Assembly: GCF_003003795.1 (NCBI RefSeq)
Contig: NZ_PVWK01000149.1
Coordinates: 1-57,090, forward strand
Direction: 5' to 3'
Source of the DNA: Stenomitos frigidus ULC18
Lineage (GTDB): Bacteria; Cyanobacteriota; Cyanobacteriia; Leptolyngbyales; Leptolyngbyaceae
Length of the DNA stretch: 57,090 nt
The notes beneath the pieces were generated by a model, which saw nothing but the letters and a program-made list of their open reading frames with translations, ran no database searches and had not been told where the DNA came from. Positions within the stretch are counted from its first letter, which is position 1. Each line of letters opens with the position of its first letter. Below, piece by piece: positions 36,047 through 44,587 of the stretch. Made by a program: the position numbers and the translations under genes.

Positions 36047-37306
36047 TCACTCATTCTGCGCTGTTTGCGTTGGGAATGCACCAGGACGGACTGCCAGCGT
36101 CATCGACTGCCCATTGCGCTTGAACTCTACCTGGAGACTGCCGCCAACAGCGCTTTTCTCAACCGCTTGCTGCACACCGTCTGCTGTTTTGACGGGCTGC
36201 CCGTTGATTTTTTGAATGACATCACCGGGTTTGAGTCCTGCTTGAGCAGCAGGAGAACCCCGCATCACGCGATACACCAACACACCACTGTCTTCCTTTA
36301 CGTTGACGTTGGCTTCTGGGTCGCTGTTAATTTGCTTCTTTAGTTCAGGCGTGAGGGTTGTCATGCGGATGCCCAGGTAGGGATGACTCGCCTTACCAGT
36401 GGCAATCAACTGGCTTGATATTTGCTGTGCAGTGTTGATGGGAATCGCAAACCCCAAACCCTGTGCACCACCAATAATTGCCGTGTTCATGCCGATCACT
36501 TCGCCACGCTGGTTGAGCAACGGCCCACCAGAGTTACCAGGATTGATGGCCGCATCGGTTTGAATGAAACTAACGCGCTTATCGGGCGCTTGAATTTGCG
36601 AACTGGAGCGGCCTGTTGCGCTAATGATGCCAACAGTAACCGTGTTGTCAAGCCCCAGTGGGTTGCCGATCGCGATCGCCCATTCACCCGGTCGCAGCTG
36701 CTCAGAATTGCCCAAATTCACAGTGGGCAAACCCGTTGCTTCTACTTTGATCACTGCCACATCGGTTAAGGGATCGGCACCCAGTACCTTGCCCTTAAAC
36801 TCACGCTGATCTTTCAGCGTCACCGTCACCGTATCGGCACCATCCACTACGTGAGCATTTGTCAAAATCAGTCCATCGGCTTTGATAATGAAGCCAGATC
36901 CGGTGCCGCGTTCCACCCGCGTTGAAGGGCCAGTGGGTACATCACCAAAAAATTGTCGGAAGAACGGATCATTGAAAATTTCGGGTCGGCGACTCCTGAC
37001 TGTGCGAGAGGAATTGATTCTCACAACAGCAGGGCCAACGCGATCGACCGCATTGACAATAAAGTTGGGATCGCTGGAGGAAAGAATGGCGCTACTGCGG
37101 TTTGGTGTTTGGGCGACGACTTGGGTTTGAGCCGCAGGAGTAGCTGTTTGCGCGATCGCCGTCTGCGCTGAAGCCTCGCTAGACGACATCCAGTGATCAC
37201 CCAGCAGTGCAGTCCCTGCTCCTAATAGCGGCAGTAACAAGTAAGCCGCTGGCTTGCTCCAGAGGAATTTGCGTTTGTTGCCTTGTCTACGAGTGGAAGT
37301 GTCCAT
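36047..37306 (-). CDS. HtrA/DegP-family serine protease (HhoA/HhoB type)
   Basis: A 419-residue trypsin-like protease with one PDZ domain. An N-terminal signal anchor ([20 protein letters not shown]) exports it to the periplasm or thylakoid lumen. The catalytic triad is His152 (TNAHVVDG), Asp182 ([10 protein letters not shown]) and Ser259 ([12 protein letters not shown]). The PDZ domain follows at about 305-405 ([32 protein letters not shown]). This architecture is that of the cyanobacterial Deg proteases HhoA, HhoB and HtrA, which degrade or refold damaged proteins; the exact orthologue cannot be fixed from sequence alone. Confidence 0.93.
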   Translation of the reverse strand: MDTSTRRQGNKRKFLWSKPAAYLLLPLLGAGTALLGDHWMSSSEASAQTAIAQTATPAAQTQVVAQTPNRSSAILSSSDPNFIVNAVDRVGPAVVRINSSRTVRSRRPEIFNDPFFRQFFGDVPTGPSTRVERGTGSGFIIKADGLILTNAHVVDGADTVTVTLKDQREFKGKVLGADPLTDVAVIKVEATGLPTVNLGNSEQLRPGEWAIAIGNPLGLDNTVTVGIISATGRSSSQIQAPDKRVSFIQTDAAINPGNSGGPLLNQRGEVIGMNTAIIGGAQGLGFAIPINTAQQISSQLIATGKASHPYLGIRMTTLTPELKKQINSDPEANVNVKEDSGVLVYRVMRGSPAAQAGLKPGDVIQKINGQPVKTADGVQQAVEKSAVGGSLQVEFKRNGQSMTLAVRPGAFPTQTAQNE

Positions 37307-37916
37307 TGGTGTCCTGTCTATTTATTCGCGAGTGTGAAAATGTTGAGTCCAAGCCATGCAACCGATCGCGCAGTTACTCCCCTCTGAGTGGCTGTGAGAG
37401 GATGATTGAGAGCACCGCACTCACCCTTACCGCTCATCCTAGCCTATCCAAAATCTAGATCAGATGTATGACGTTGTGGTCACACTGACGTCGCGGTGGA
37501 GTGAAGGCTAGACATCTTTGGCGTTGCATACTCCCGGTGCAGAGGCTACAAGGCAGAGGCTACAAGGTAGACGCTATCAGCATTAGTTTTGCTCCCAGAT
37601 ACGCAAACAAATGTCATTTTAAGTTCATCCTGGGAACATGGGATTGACAAACCGAGTTGATAGCTTCTATTTACAGGTGAATGAACTGTTAAGGACAGGC
37701 AGCAAAAGACTAGACATGGTGATCCTTATGCTCCTTTGCTGTTGTAACAATAGCCACCAGGTGCATGTTTGGTAAACCAATGCTTGACTGATGCTGTCTG
37801 GCCTTTTTCCTTACAGGCCTTTAGGTTGGCTTCAAGAGGTTGGTTTCAAGACGCGAAATGATAGAGCGATGCTGAGATCGATGCTGTTGCTGTCTCTCAA
37901 GCGATAATCAAGGCCG
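37307..37916. other. Non-coding gap of about 610 bases
   Basis: No gene is supported. A short tandem pair of CAGAGGCTACAAGG with a third partial copy (TAGACGCTATC) lies at about 37540-37580. The promoter of the leftward htrA gene should be at the left end. The remainder shows no further structure that I could support. Confidence 0.5.
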
Positions 37917-39845
37917 CTAGTACGTGCAAACATCCTTGAGCCATGCGGTTTCCTCTGGGGTGAGAGTGGGAGTGAGCTTGGCAACGATCGCCTTGTTGTA
38001 TTGTTCAAGCCATTGGCGTTGGCGATTGTCGAGGCGATCGCGATCGATCAATCGCTTGTCAAAGGGAATGTAGGTCAACGATTCGAAGCCATACCAGGAA
38101 AGCTTATTGGGATCGGGCTTTGCGTCTGCTGTGGGTGTCTCATCTTTCGGAGTCAAGTCCTTGACGACGTAGAGATTCTCAATACGAATACCGCCCCAAC
38201 CCGGTTTGTAAAAGCCTGGTTCAATACTGGTGACCATACCCGGTTCCAGCGGTTCGCTCACTCGCTTGCTAATGCCATTGGGGCCTTCATGTACGTTGAG
38301 AAACGCGCCGACGCCGTGCCCCGTCCCATGTCCATAATCTAAGCCAGCGAACCAGAGAGTCGATCGTGCAATACCGTCCAGTTGCGCTCCCGTCGTCCCT
38401 TTGGGAAACCGTTGCATGGCACAGTTAATGTGCGACTTGAGCACTTCGGTGTAGCACTCCACTTGCTCTGGTGTGGGATCCCCAACAACTAAGGTGCGCG
38501 TATCGTCTGTAGTGCCGGATGCGTACTGTGCGCCAGAGTCGAGCAGCAGAAATTCGCCCGAATGCAGCACTCGCTGAGGGTTGGGCGTGCCGTAATGGAC
38601 GATCGAACTGTTGGCTCCTGCACCTGCGATCGTATTGAAGCTTAAGCCCTGAAAGTCAGCTTCTTCCGCATAAAACCGCTCCACCGTGGCTGCCACATCG
38701 GCTTCTGTGAGCGTTTTCCCGCTGTTAAATTGATCAGCAACCCATTTCAACGTGCGGGCTTTGGCACGGCTGGCCTTCAAGTTTGCCTGCTGCATTTGCG
38801 ACACTTCGATCGCATTCTTGCGGGCTTTCATGCCCTCGATCGGGTTGTTGGCTTCGCTAATTTTGCACGCGATCGCAGCAAAGGGATCAGTAAGCAGCTC
38901 ATGCGTGCCCATAGTGGTGTGTTTTGGGTCAAGCAATACCCGATGGTTTGGAGATTGAGCCACCAGCGCTTTCAGTGTCTCGGCATACGCTTCATACGGC
39001 AGCAAGGCGACCTGAGCTTGCAGCAGCTCTTGCAGATCCAGAGGGATGCGATCGAGGTTGGTGAAGAGGTAAGCTTCGGTATTTGTGACGATCGTATAAG
39101 CGATGAACACGGGGTTGTAGGGCACATCCCAGCCGCGCAAGTTGTAGAGCCACGCAATCTGATCCAGTTTTGTGATGGGCAGAACGTCCGCATTGGCTTT
39201 TTGCAAGGCTTCCCGCACACGCTTCAGTTTTTCTGCGATCGTGGCTCCTGTCAGCGCATCCGGCAAGTAAAACAGCTTGGAAACGGCGTAGGCAGGCAGT
39301 GGCTCCGCTGTGACCCACGGCTCTTGCAAACGGACGCGATCGACCAAATTACCAGCAAGCGGCACCAGCGTCACGCCTGACGGTTCTAGCTGCTGCTCAA
39401 AGCTGCGAAACTGGCTGACAGTAATGGTAAACGGGTCAAACCCTAAACGAAAGGTAGAATCTGCTTTGATCGCCTCTCGCCCCAATGCCTCCAGGGTTTC
39501 ATCAAGGGTCTTCTGCTGCTCTAACCCCAGCTTAGACACTTGGATCAACGAGGGATCAACCTCCAGATCAGCCTGCTCGTAATAGCGCGAATCGACAAAC
39601 AGCCATGCGTTCTCTTGCCCGACCAGTAAATCGCCAGCCGAACCCGAAAAGCCACTAATCCAGATCCGTCGCTGCTTTGCCTCTGGTAAATACTCATTCA
39701 AATGCTCGTCAGCAGCAGGAACAAGATAGCCATCCAGCTGATGCGTGGCAAGCAGCGATCGCAGCGCTAAAAACTTCGACTGAATTGCAGCAGACAACGC
39801 TTGAGGCACTGACAACGTAGCGAGAGACAAATCAATAGGAGTCAT
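37917..39845 (-). CDS. pepP: Xaa-Pro aminopeptidase (aminopeptidase P, peptidase M24B)
   Basis: The enzyme removes N-terminal residues preceding proline, using two Mn ions. At 642 residues it is the long, eukaryote-like three-domain form. Two creatinase-like N-terminal domains (DGYLVPAADEHLNEYLP, RIWISGFSGSAGDLLV) precede the M24 catalytic domain. Metal ligands are Asp in LLLDSGAQY and GTTDDTRT, His in GHGTGHGVGAFLNVHEGP, and Glu in SIEPGFY and IRIENLYVV. ATG 39845 (MTPIDLS) is chosen over a TTG two codons upstream. Confidence 0.93.
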   Translation of the reverse strand: MTPIDLSLATLSVPQALSAAIQSKFLALRSLLATHQLDGYLVPAADEHLNEYLPEAKQRRIWISGFSGSAGDLLVGQENAWLFVDSRYYEQADLEVDPSLIQVSKLGLEQQKTLDETLEALGREAIKADSTFRLGFDPFTITVSQFRSFEQQLEPSGVTLVPLAGNLVDRVRLQEPWVTAEPLPAYAVSKLFYLPDALTGATIAEKLKRVREALQKANADVLPITKLDQIAWLYNLRGWDVPYNPVFIAYTIVTNTEAYLFTNLDRIPLDLQELLQAQVALLPYEAYAETLKALVAQSPNHRVLLDPKHTTMGTHELLTDPFAAIACKISEANNPIEGMKARKNAIEVSQMQQANLKASRAKARTLKWVADQFNSGKTLTEADVAATVERFYAEEADFQGLSFNTIAGAGANSSIVHYGTPNPQRVLHSGEFLLLDSGAQYASGTTDDTRTLVVGDPTPEQVECYTEVLKSHINCAMQRFPKGTTGAQLDGIARSTLWFAGLDYGHGTGHGVGAFLNVHEGPNGISKRVSEPLEPGMVTSIEPGFYKPGWGGIRIENLYVVKDLTPKDETPTADAKPDPNKLSWYGFESLTYIPFDKRLIDRDRLDNRQRQWLEQYNKAIVAKLTPTLTPEETAWLKDVCTY

Positions 39846-39895
39846 GGGCAACGAATGAGCGTCTAGTTTGATTTATAGCACTTATGCCAGGAGCC

Positions 39896-40024
39896 CGCTT
39901 TCAGCTTTCAGCCTTCAGCCTTCAGCCTTAAATCCAAGCTGACCGCTGACCGCTGACTGCTGACCGCTGACCTGACCGCTGACCGCTGACCGCTGACTGC
40001 TTTCTATTGACTGCTGACCGCTTT
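39896..40024. repeat. Heptameric tandem repeats (CAGCCTT and GCTGACC types)
   Basis: First come four copies of TTTCAGC/CTTCAGC from about 39898 to 39928. Then about ten copies of GCTGACC/GCTGACT run from 39938 to the ycf20 stop codon. These are STRR-type heptamers like those near 1810, 13300 and 30850. The array touches the ycf20 3' end. Confidence 0.85.
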
Positions 40025-40357
40025 CTATGAACCCAACTTGAATGCATCCACAAACAAACTGTAGGTCAAACCCACTTTGATGGCATTGAGGCAATCCAGC
40101 AGCAGCGATCGCGTGGCCTGTGGTTTGCGGCGATAGACGACGACACTCACCAGTTCCATAAGGGCAACAAGCAGCGCCGCAACGACAATATCTAACTGCC
40201 CCCGTTGACCGGCTACTAACGAAATGGCTGGCCCTAAATAATTACCGAAAAGCAGGCTGATAATCAGCACAGACGACCGTCGCCACGGGTTACTTAACCA
40301 GCCGTTGAGGCGCTCGATCGTCACGTCCACCAGACTATTTAGACGAGTATTTTGCAT
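40025..40357 (-). CDS. ycf20: Ycf20/DUF565 family protein
   Basis: A 110-residue membrane protein has RLNGWLSNPWRRSSVLIISLLFGNYLGPAISLVAGQRGQLDIVVAALLVALMELVSVVVYRR. This is the Ycf20 pattern: the NPWRR motif, a GQ after the first helix and E-x(4-6)-Y at the end of the second. Plant homologues affect non-photochemical quenching. The protein has two or three helices and is probably in the thylakoid or plasma membrane. The stop abuts a heptamer array. Confidence 0.85.
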   Translation of the reverse strand: MQNTRLNSLVDVTIERLNGWLSNPWRRSSVLIISLLFGNYLGPAISLVAGQRGQLDIVVAALLVALMELVSVVVYRRKPQATRSLLLDCLNAIKVGLTYSLFVDAFKLGS

Positions 40358-40517
40358 CCCTTCTGTTCTCTTAATTTCCTAATCAGCAGCACCTCAAGCT
40401 AGCCAGCGTAGACCTCGCTAGCAAACGATCCTTTTTTGCTTAATTTAGAATGTTTCTCGCCCGTATGAACCCAAAGATTGTTATCACTAGGGTAGGGATG
40501 TGGATGGCAGACAGGCA

Positions 40518-41168
40518 ATGGCAAGCAAAACAGTGAAGCAGATGAAGTCACGGTGGCAGTTTGCCGCTGGCGTGACTTTAGCGACCGTCTTGTGTGTAGT
40601 GAGTGCATGGGTTGTGTTGAAGCGCTTCACTGTCACCGTGATCGTACCCTCAACGCTCGACCCACTGCCAGCACCCATTAGTGAAGCCACAAAAGCAACG
40701 GGAGGCCAGCCCACATCGACTCCCAATAGCGCAACCGCACCTGCAGCAACGCCAACCCAACAGGCAGAGCTTCCTCTTGCCAAACCGGTTGGAGCATTAG
40801 CCACCCGCCAGGGAGTCTTCCGGATTGGCAACCCTACTAGTTACCCAGTGCGTGTCGCTCTGTTGTCGAGGAAAGCCTCTGCCAACGCTGCCTTGTCTGA
40901 AGGGAGCGCTGCGTCAAGTGCCAAATCAGTGGCGCAGCCCAGCTATGAAGTTCCTGCACACTGGGATTTTGCTCCCGAAGAGGGTGGTGCCAAAGGTTTG
41001 CTGGTTTCGTTGCCCGATCGCACCCTCAAGTTGAAAAAAGGCGACGTGCTGGTTGCCTTTGCCCAAGATGGCTCTGGACGGTATTGGGGGCCTTATGTTG
41101 TGGACGAAACAGCCGTACCAACTTGGGATGCTAAAGCCGTTGAGTGGCAGTTAATTTTGCAGCCCTAA
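40518..41168 (+). CDS. Membrane-anchored protein of unknown function
   Basis: A short basic N-terminus (MASKTVKQMKSR) leads into a signal anchor (FAAGVTLATVLCVVSAWVVL), then an Ala/Pro/Thr-rich linker (STPNSATAPAATPTQQ). A compact domain of about 110 residues (RQGVFRIGNPTSYPVRVALLS, LLVSLPDRTLKLKKGDVLVAFAQDGSGRYWGPYVV) is predicted mostly beta. I recognise no family. The domain should face the periplasm. ATG 40518 gives a classical anchor; a GTG at 40500 is also possible. Confidence 0.65.
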   Translation: MASKTVKQMKSRWQFAAGVTLATVLCVVSAWVVLKRFTVTVIVPSTLDPLPAPISEATKATGGQPTSTPNSATAPAATPTQQAELPLAKPVGALATRQGVFRIGNPTSYPVRVALLSRKASANAALSEGSAASSAKSVAQPSYEVPAHWDFAPEEGGAKGLLVSLPDRTLKLKKGDVLVAFAQDGSGRYWGPYVVDETAVPTWDAKAVEWQLILQP

Positions 41169-41202
41169 TTATTTTGCTTTGCAGCTCTCAGTGCTCTAGC
41201 CT

Positions 41203-41925
41203 TTAAAGCCCTGCAAACCACTCGTAACCGAGATCTTCCCAATACCCCTTCTGCTGCGACAGGTCGCTGACCAGAGTAATACCTGTCACCCACTTGCTTT
41301 GCTTGTAGCCCAACTTAAGAGGCGATGCCAACCGCAACGGCGCACCGTTTTTAGCCGGTAACGGCGCACCATTCATTTGATAAGCAAGCAGCGTTTGAGG
41401 GTGAAGCGCTGAGGCTAGATCCCAGCTTTCATAGTAGCCATCAGCCGACTGAAAGTAGACGTAACGCACGTCTGCCTTTGGTTGCGCGAGTTGAATGAGA
41501 TCCCGCAGCCTGATACCACCCCACTGAACGATCGCGGCCCACCCTTCAACACACACATGACGAATCACCATTGAGGTGAGCGGCATTTGCTGCAGGCTCG
41601 CCAGTTCCAAACTAAGCGGGTTGTTGACAGCACCCTCGATCGTCAGCCGAAACGTCTCTGGCTCGATACGCGGGATGAACCGAAACGTATTCTCAATCAA
41701 CGCGGTTGGCTCGATCGCGCTGGCCGAAAACTCTGGTATCAGCTTTTGCGGGTTTAGCAACAACGCATCCAGTCGATCGTTCACAGGCATAAATAGTTTG
41801 CCAGCTAGACTTTCTGCCAACGTCAAACCAGCAGTACTGACGATCCATCCTGCGCCTGTGAGTCCAGCAATGCGAAGAAAACTGCGGCGAGGAAGGGAGT
41901 CGGGAGTGTCAGGAGTCGGGAACAT
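41203..41925 (-). CDS. Molybdopterin-dependent oxidoreductase (sulfite oxidase/MsrP fold)
   Basis: A Tat signal (LPRRSFLRIAGLTGAGWIV) exports the folded protein. The molybdopterin domain shows FRLTIEGAVNNPLSLELASLQQMP, the cysteine ligand in IRHVCVEGWAAIVQWGGIRLRDL, and APLRLASPLKLGYKQSKWVTGITL. Length (240 residues) fits the catalytic domain alone, without the dimerisation domain of sulfite oxidase, as in MsrP/YedY. Downstream-to-upstream order with a cytochrome b gene 127 bases away suggests a two-protein periplasmic redox unit. The substrate is not known. Confidence 0.88.
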   Translation of the reverse strand: MFPTPDTPDSLPRRSFLRIAGLTGAGWIVSTAGLTLAESLAGKLFMPVNDRLDALLLNPQKLIPEFSASAIEPTALIENTFRFIPRIEPETFRLTIEGAVNNPLSLELASLQQMPLTSMVIRHVCVEGWAAIVQWGGIRLRDLIQLAQPKADVRYVYFQSADGYYESWDLASALHPQTLLAYQMNGAPLPAKNGAPLRLASPLKLGYKQSKWVTGITLVSDLSQQKGYWEDLGYEWFAGL

Positions 41926-42052
41926 GAGGGGCGGGGAAAAGTTCTGAGTTTTGAGTTTTGAGTTTTAGGAGAAGGGAAAGGCGTAAGAGTTTTGAGTTTT
42001 GAACTCACCTGACCACTCACCCTTGACGGCTGACGGCTGACGGCTAATTCTT

Positions 42053-42670
42053 TCACTCCTCCAGAAACATAGAATCAACTAACCGTTCACCGCCAGCTTT
42101 AAGCGCCAGCAAAGAATGGACGATCGCAAACACAATCACGGTGGGCACGGTCAAAAAATGGACCACTCTCAAAGCAAACCAATCGCCAAAGAAGTCCACA
42201 ATCCAATGAAACTGGGCCGGTTTGTACATGCCTACGCCACTCAGCAGCGCCAGCAAGAGAATTGGAATAATCGACGTATAGACAATGCGGTGCCATGCGT
42301 AAACGCGACGTTTGGGATTTTTGCTCTGCTGCAATGCCTTGATGTCGTTACCACCCACATAGCGATGCTTCCAGCGCTGGGTCACTAAAACGTACACGCC
42401 ATACCAGAGCAGATTCAAGGAGAAAAACCACATAGCAGCGAAGTGCCAGTGCCGTCCACCTGCCAACCAACCGCCAAGCAAGCCAACAAAAGGAAAGTGA
42501 AAACCCTCCCGTCCACCAAAGACTGGATTGGCATTGTAAATCTGCAACCCGCTGGTCAGCATGAGAAACAGACTGATGATGTTGACCCAGTGAAAAACCT
42601 TCGCAGGGGCTGCTTGCAGCGATCGACGTTGAGGTTTTGCGACGGGCTTGGCGACGGGCGATGAAGTCAC
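42053..42670 (-). CDS. Cytochrome b561-type membrane subunit
   Basis: A 205-residue protein has four helices and candidate heme histidines in KVFHWVNIISLFLMLTSGLQIYN, RHWHFAAMWFFSLN, YAWHRIVYTSIIPILLLALLSGVGMYK and LRVVHFLTVPTVIVFAIVHSLLAL. This is the Ni/Fe-hydrogenase cytochrome b / b561 pattern (PF01292). It is upstream of, and on the same strand as, the molybdopterin oxidoreductase and should pass electrons to it from the membrane. This differs from the flavocytochrome MsrQ that usually partners MsrP. Confidence 0.88.
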   Translation of the reverse strand: MTSSPVAKPVAKPQRRSLQAAPAKVFHWVNIISLFLMLTSGLQIYNANPVFGGREGFHFPFVGLLGGWLAGGRHWHFAAMWFFSLNLLWYGVYVLVTQRWKHRYVGGNDIKALQQSKNPKRRVYAWHRIVYTSIIPILLLALLSGVGMYKPAQFHWIVDFFGDWFALRVVHFLTVPTVIVFAIVHSLLALKAGGERLVDSMFLEE

Positions 42671-42794
42671 TGTTTCGGATTGTAACGACTATGCCCTTAC
42701 TGTACCGCGTTGGGCGCGATCGATGTCACTTGACTGTTCCAACGCTGCACCCCACTCATGCTAGTTGCGATCGCTATTCGAGGCTGGACTTGAG

Positions 42795-42880
42795 CTTTAA
42801 CGTTCAGGTTAATCGGTGCCCATAAGGCCGTGCCGAATCGGTGCGGGGTATCCGCGTCCGCGTTGAACCGCCAGTTAGGC
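42795..42880. other. attC-like recombination site 1
   Basis: The right end GTTAGGC (42874-42880) fits the attC R' consensus GTTRRRY. Reading leftward it continues as CTAACTGGCGGTTCAACGCGG, a sequence form known from environmental integron cassettes. The left end CTTTAACGTTCAGGTTAATCGG can pair with it (GTTCA/TGAAC and CGG/CCG), but its outer box only loosely fits RYYYAAC. The site is directly downstream of the leftward VOC gene, as an attC should be. Span 86 bases. Confidence 0.5.
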
Positions 42881-42906
42881 TGGGGCACGGAGGCATGGTA
42901 TGTTAC

Positions 42907-43320
42907 TTATTCGGGCTGATGGCAGACTGCTTCAATGTTATTGCCTTCTGGGTCAATGACGAAGGCACCATAGTAGTGAGAGTGATAATCTGGGCGGAGA
43001 CCGGGGGCACCATTGTCTTTTCCTCCGGCGGTGATCGCTGCAAGGTAAAAAGCATCTACTTGAGCACGAGTCTCTGCCCGCCATGCCAGGTGACAGCCAG
43101 TAGTCGCTGGTGGCCCCCCGTATGGTGAGGGGCCATCGATGAACCATACATCGGCCTTTTTGCCGTCAGGCTCAGAGGCGTCAGGGTAGGCAAGCCCCAA
43201 AATGTTCATACCGTAGTTGCCTTCGAAGGATACGTTGTAGCCCAATGGCGCAAGGGCAGCACTGTAAAACGCTTTGGCGCGATCAATATCAGCCACGCGG
43301 AAAGTCATATGGTCAAGCAT
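42907..43320 (-). CDS. VOC (glyoxalase/dioxygenase superfamily) protein
   Basis: A 137-residue protein starts MLDHMTFRVADIDRAKAFYSAALAPLGYNV, contains WFIDGPSPYGGPP, HLAWRAETRAQVDAFYLAAITAGGKDNGAPGLRP and ends YYGAFVIDPEGNNIEAVCH. This is the paired beta-alpha-beta-beta-beta fold of the vicinal oxygen chelate superfamily, with metal-type residues His4 and the Glu in NNIEAV. Reaction unknown. VOC genes are frequent integron cassettes, and attC-like sites flank this one on both sides. A longer start at 43383 is possible but less like the family. Confidence 0.88.
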   Translation of the reverse strand: MLDHMTFRVADIDRAKAFYSAALAPLGYNVSFEGNYGMNILGLAYPDASEPDGKKADVWFIDGPSPYGGPPATTGCHLAWRAETRAQVDAFYLAAITAGGKDNGAPGLRPDYHSHYYGAFVIDPEGNNIEAVCHQPE

Positions 43321-43398
43321 GATGAGTTGCTCCCGGGGTAGATTTGGTGCGTGCGCGAACATGCGTACTATATGCGTATACATTGCTTATGGCAAGAG

Positions 43399-43485
43399 GC
43401 CTAACGGTCGTGTTGAGCGGCTGCAAGTAATTTTTGCCTCGACATCAGAAGTATTGGTCAGTCCGCTCCAGCCGCATTGTTAGGT
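43399..43485. other. attC-like recombination site 2
   Basis: GCCTAAC at 43399-43405 and GTTAGGT at 43479-43485 match the attC boxes RYYYAAC and GTTRRRY exactly. Inside, GAGCGGCTG on the left pairs with CAGTCCGCTC on the right, leaving one unpaired T, the kind of extrahelical base that attC hairpins carry. Span 87 bases. Read on the minus strand, the site begins inside the last codons of tetR (PPNNAAGAD), again typical for a cassette gene. Confidence 0.65.
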
Positions 43486-44129
43486 GGCATTGGATCGGAT
43501 GGGAAATAGTTTTGCAGGTAGTTTAAAGCAAACCGCTTTGTCTCTTTTACCAATCGCTGCCGAAACAGTTTCTCTTGGCTGAGGGATAGCCACAGTAACG
43601 TTCCGATCGCTTTCACCAACACATAGGCGATCGCTTCATAATCCATCGGTTCTGAGCTTGCATTGCGTTTGGCTAAGGAGTTGGCCAGATCCTGGATTAA
43701 CTTGGCATCCGTTGCCTCATCGATTTCTGCCAATTCGCGGATCGTTCCCTGAACCTCCATAAAAATGGCATAGTAGCTGGGGTTTTCGGTAAAGAAGCGA
43801 TCAGTAGTATCAATCAACTGATCCACGTAATCCGATAAGGAGAGGGCGACTAGCTCTGCCTCATCAATGGCTGCTAACTGTTGATGCAGCATTTCCCCAT
43901 AACGCAGGGCTAAGGCTTGTAGAATCGCTGCCTTGTCTGGAAAGAACTGATAGAGCGACCCGATCGGTACCTGGGCTTGAGTGGCGATCGCGTTGGTCGT
44001 CGTTGCGGTGTAACCCTGGCTGGCAAACAGGTCTTCTGCCACATCCAAAATGCGATTGACTCGCTCCTGACTGCGAGCCTGTCGCGGTTTGCGGCGCATT
44101 CCGCCTGTGGCTAGTGGGCTTTCAGACAT
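43458..44129 (-). CDS. TetR family transcriptional repressor
   Basis: A 223-residue regulator has the N-terminal helix-turn-helix RILDVAEDLFASQGYTATTTNAIATQAQVPIGSLYQFFPDKAAILQAL (about residues 26-75), followed by a helical ligand domain. It is divergent from the coq4-like and MFS genes. Three copies of TGAGN5CTCA lie between them, including one inside the likely promoter. It should repress both itself and the rightward genes. Its last residues are encoded by the adjoining attC-like site. Confidence 0.93.
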   Translation of the reverse strand: MSESPLATGGMRRKPRQARSQERVNRILDVAEDLFASQGYTATTTNAIATQAQVPIGSLYQFFPDKAAILQALALRYGEMLHQQLAAIDEAELVALSLSDYVDQLIDTTDRFFTENPSYYAIFMEVQGTIRELAEIDEATDAKLIQDLANSLAKRNASSEPMDYEAIAYVLVKAIGTLLWLSLSQEKLFRQRLVKETKRFALNYLQNYFPSDPMPPNNAAGAD

Positions 44130-44158
44130 GAGCGTTCTACCTGGCTTTTAGAAATAAA

Positions 44159-44229
44159 TGAGGGTTACTCACATTTTGCTTGACAAAACATGAGAGCCGC
44201 TCATATTATAAAAACATGAGCGATGCTCA
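44159..44229. promoter_or_regulatory. Promoter with three TetR-type operators
   Basis: Three copies of TGAGN5CTCA occur: 44159-44171 (GGTTA), 44191-44203 (AGCCG) and 44217-44229 (CGATG). A rightward promoter can be read as TTGACA at 44180-44185 and TATTAT at 44204-44209, 18 bases apart, so the middle operator fills the spacer and the third covers the expected transcript start. The first operator lies towards tetR and suits autoregulation. The half-site repeat is seen directly; binding by the neighbouring TetR is inferred. Confidence 0.75.
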
Positions 44230-44587
44230 CATACTAACTCAGTTTGCTCCAGAGAGTCATGTGATGTCCCAGAATTTGCTGATTCCAAACTCTGGCACTG
44301 ACAGAGCCAGTATGCGCTCTCGCTGTCTTCGGCAATACGTCCACGTTGGGTTTCGTTTTGCGCGCTACCAGTGTGCTCCCTGGTTGGTGTTGGCGATCGC
44401 ACCGCTCAAGTTGCTCTTTACATCTGGAGTGGAACGGATTCATGCACAGGTTCGTTATTTCAGCGCGATCTCCAGGATTGATTTTGTCGGTGTCTATGGG
44501 CTGCTCAATGACTTGCTTTGGTAGAAGTGCCTGAGTGTTTTTGATGTGTTCAATTGGTCAACCTTTAAATTTTTGGAGTGATTTCCT
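44230..44587. other. Long leader between promoter and coq4-like gene
   Basis: About 360 bases separate the predicted promoter from the coq4-like start. A frame from ATG 44216 to 44524 would code for 103 residues (MSDAHILTQFAPES onwards), but it starts inside operator 3, has no ribosome site and resembles nothing I know, so I do not call it. The stretch may be an untranslated leader or leftover DNA from an insertion. Confidence 0.4.

Noticed and set aside
44216-44524. Possible 103-residue gene in front of the coq4-like gene
   Set aside because: It begins within operator 3, would be leaderless, and resembles no known protein.
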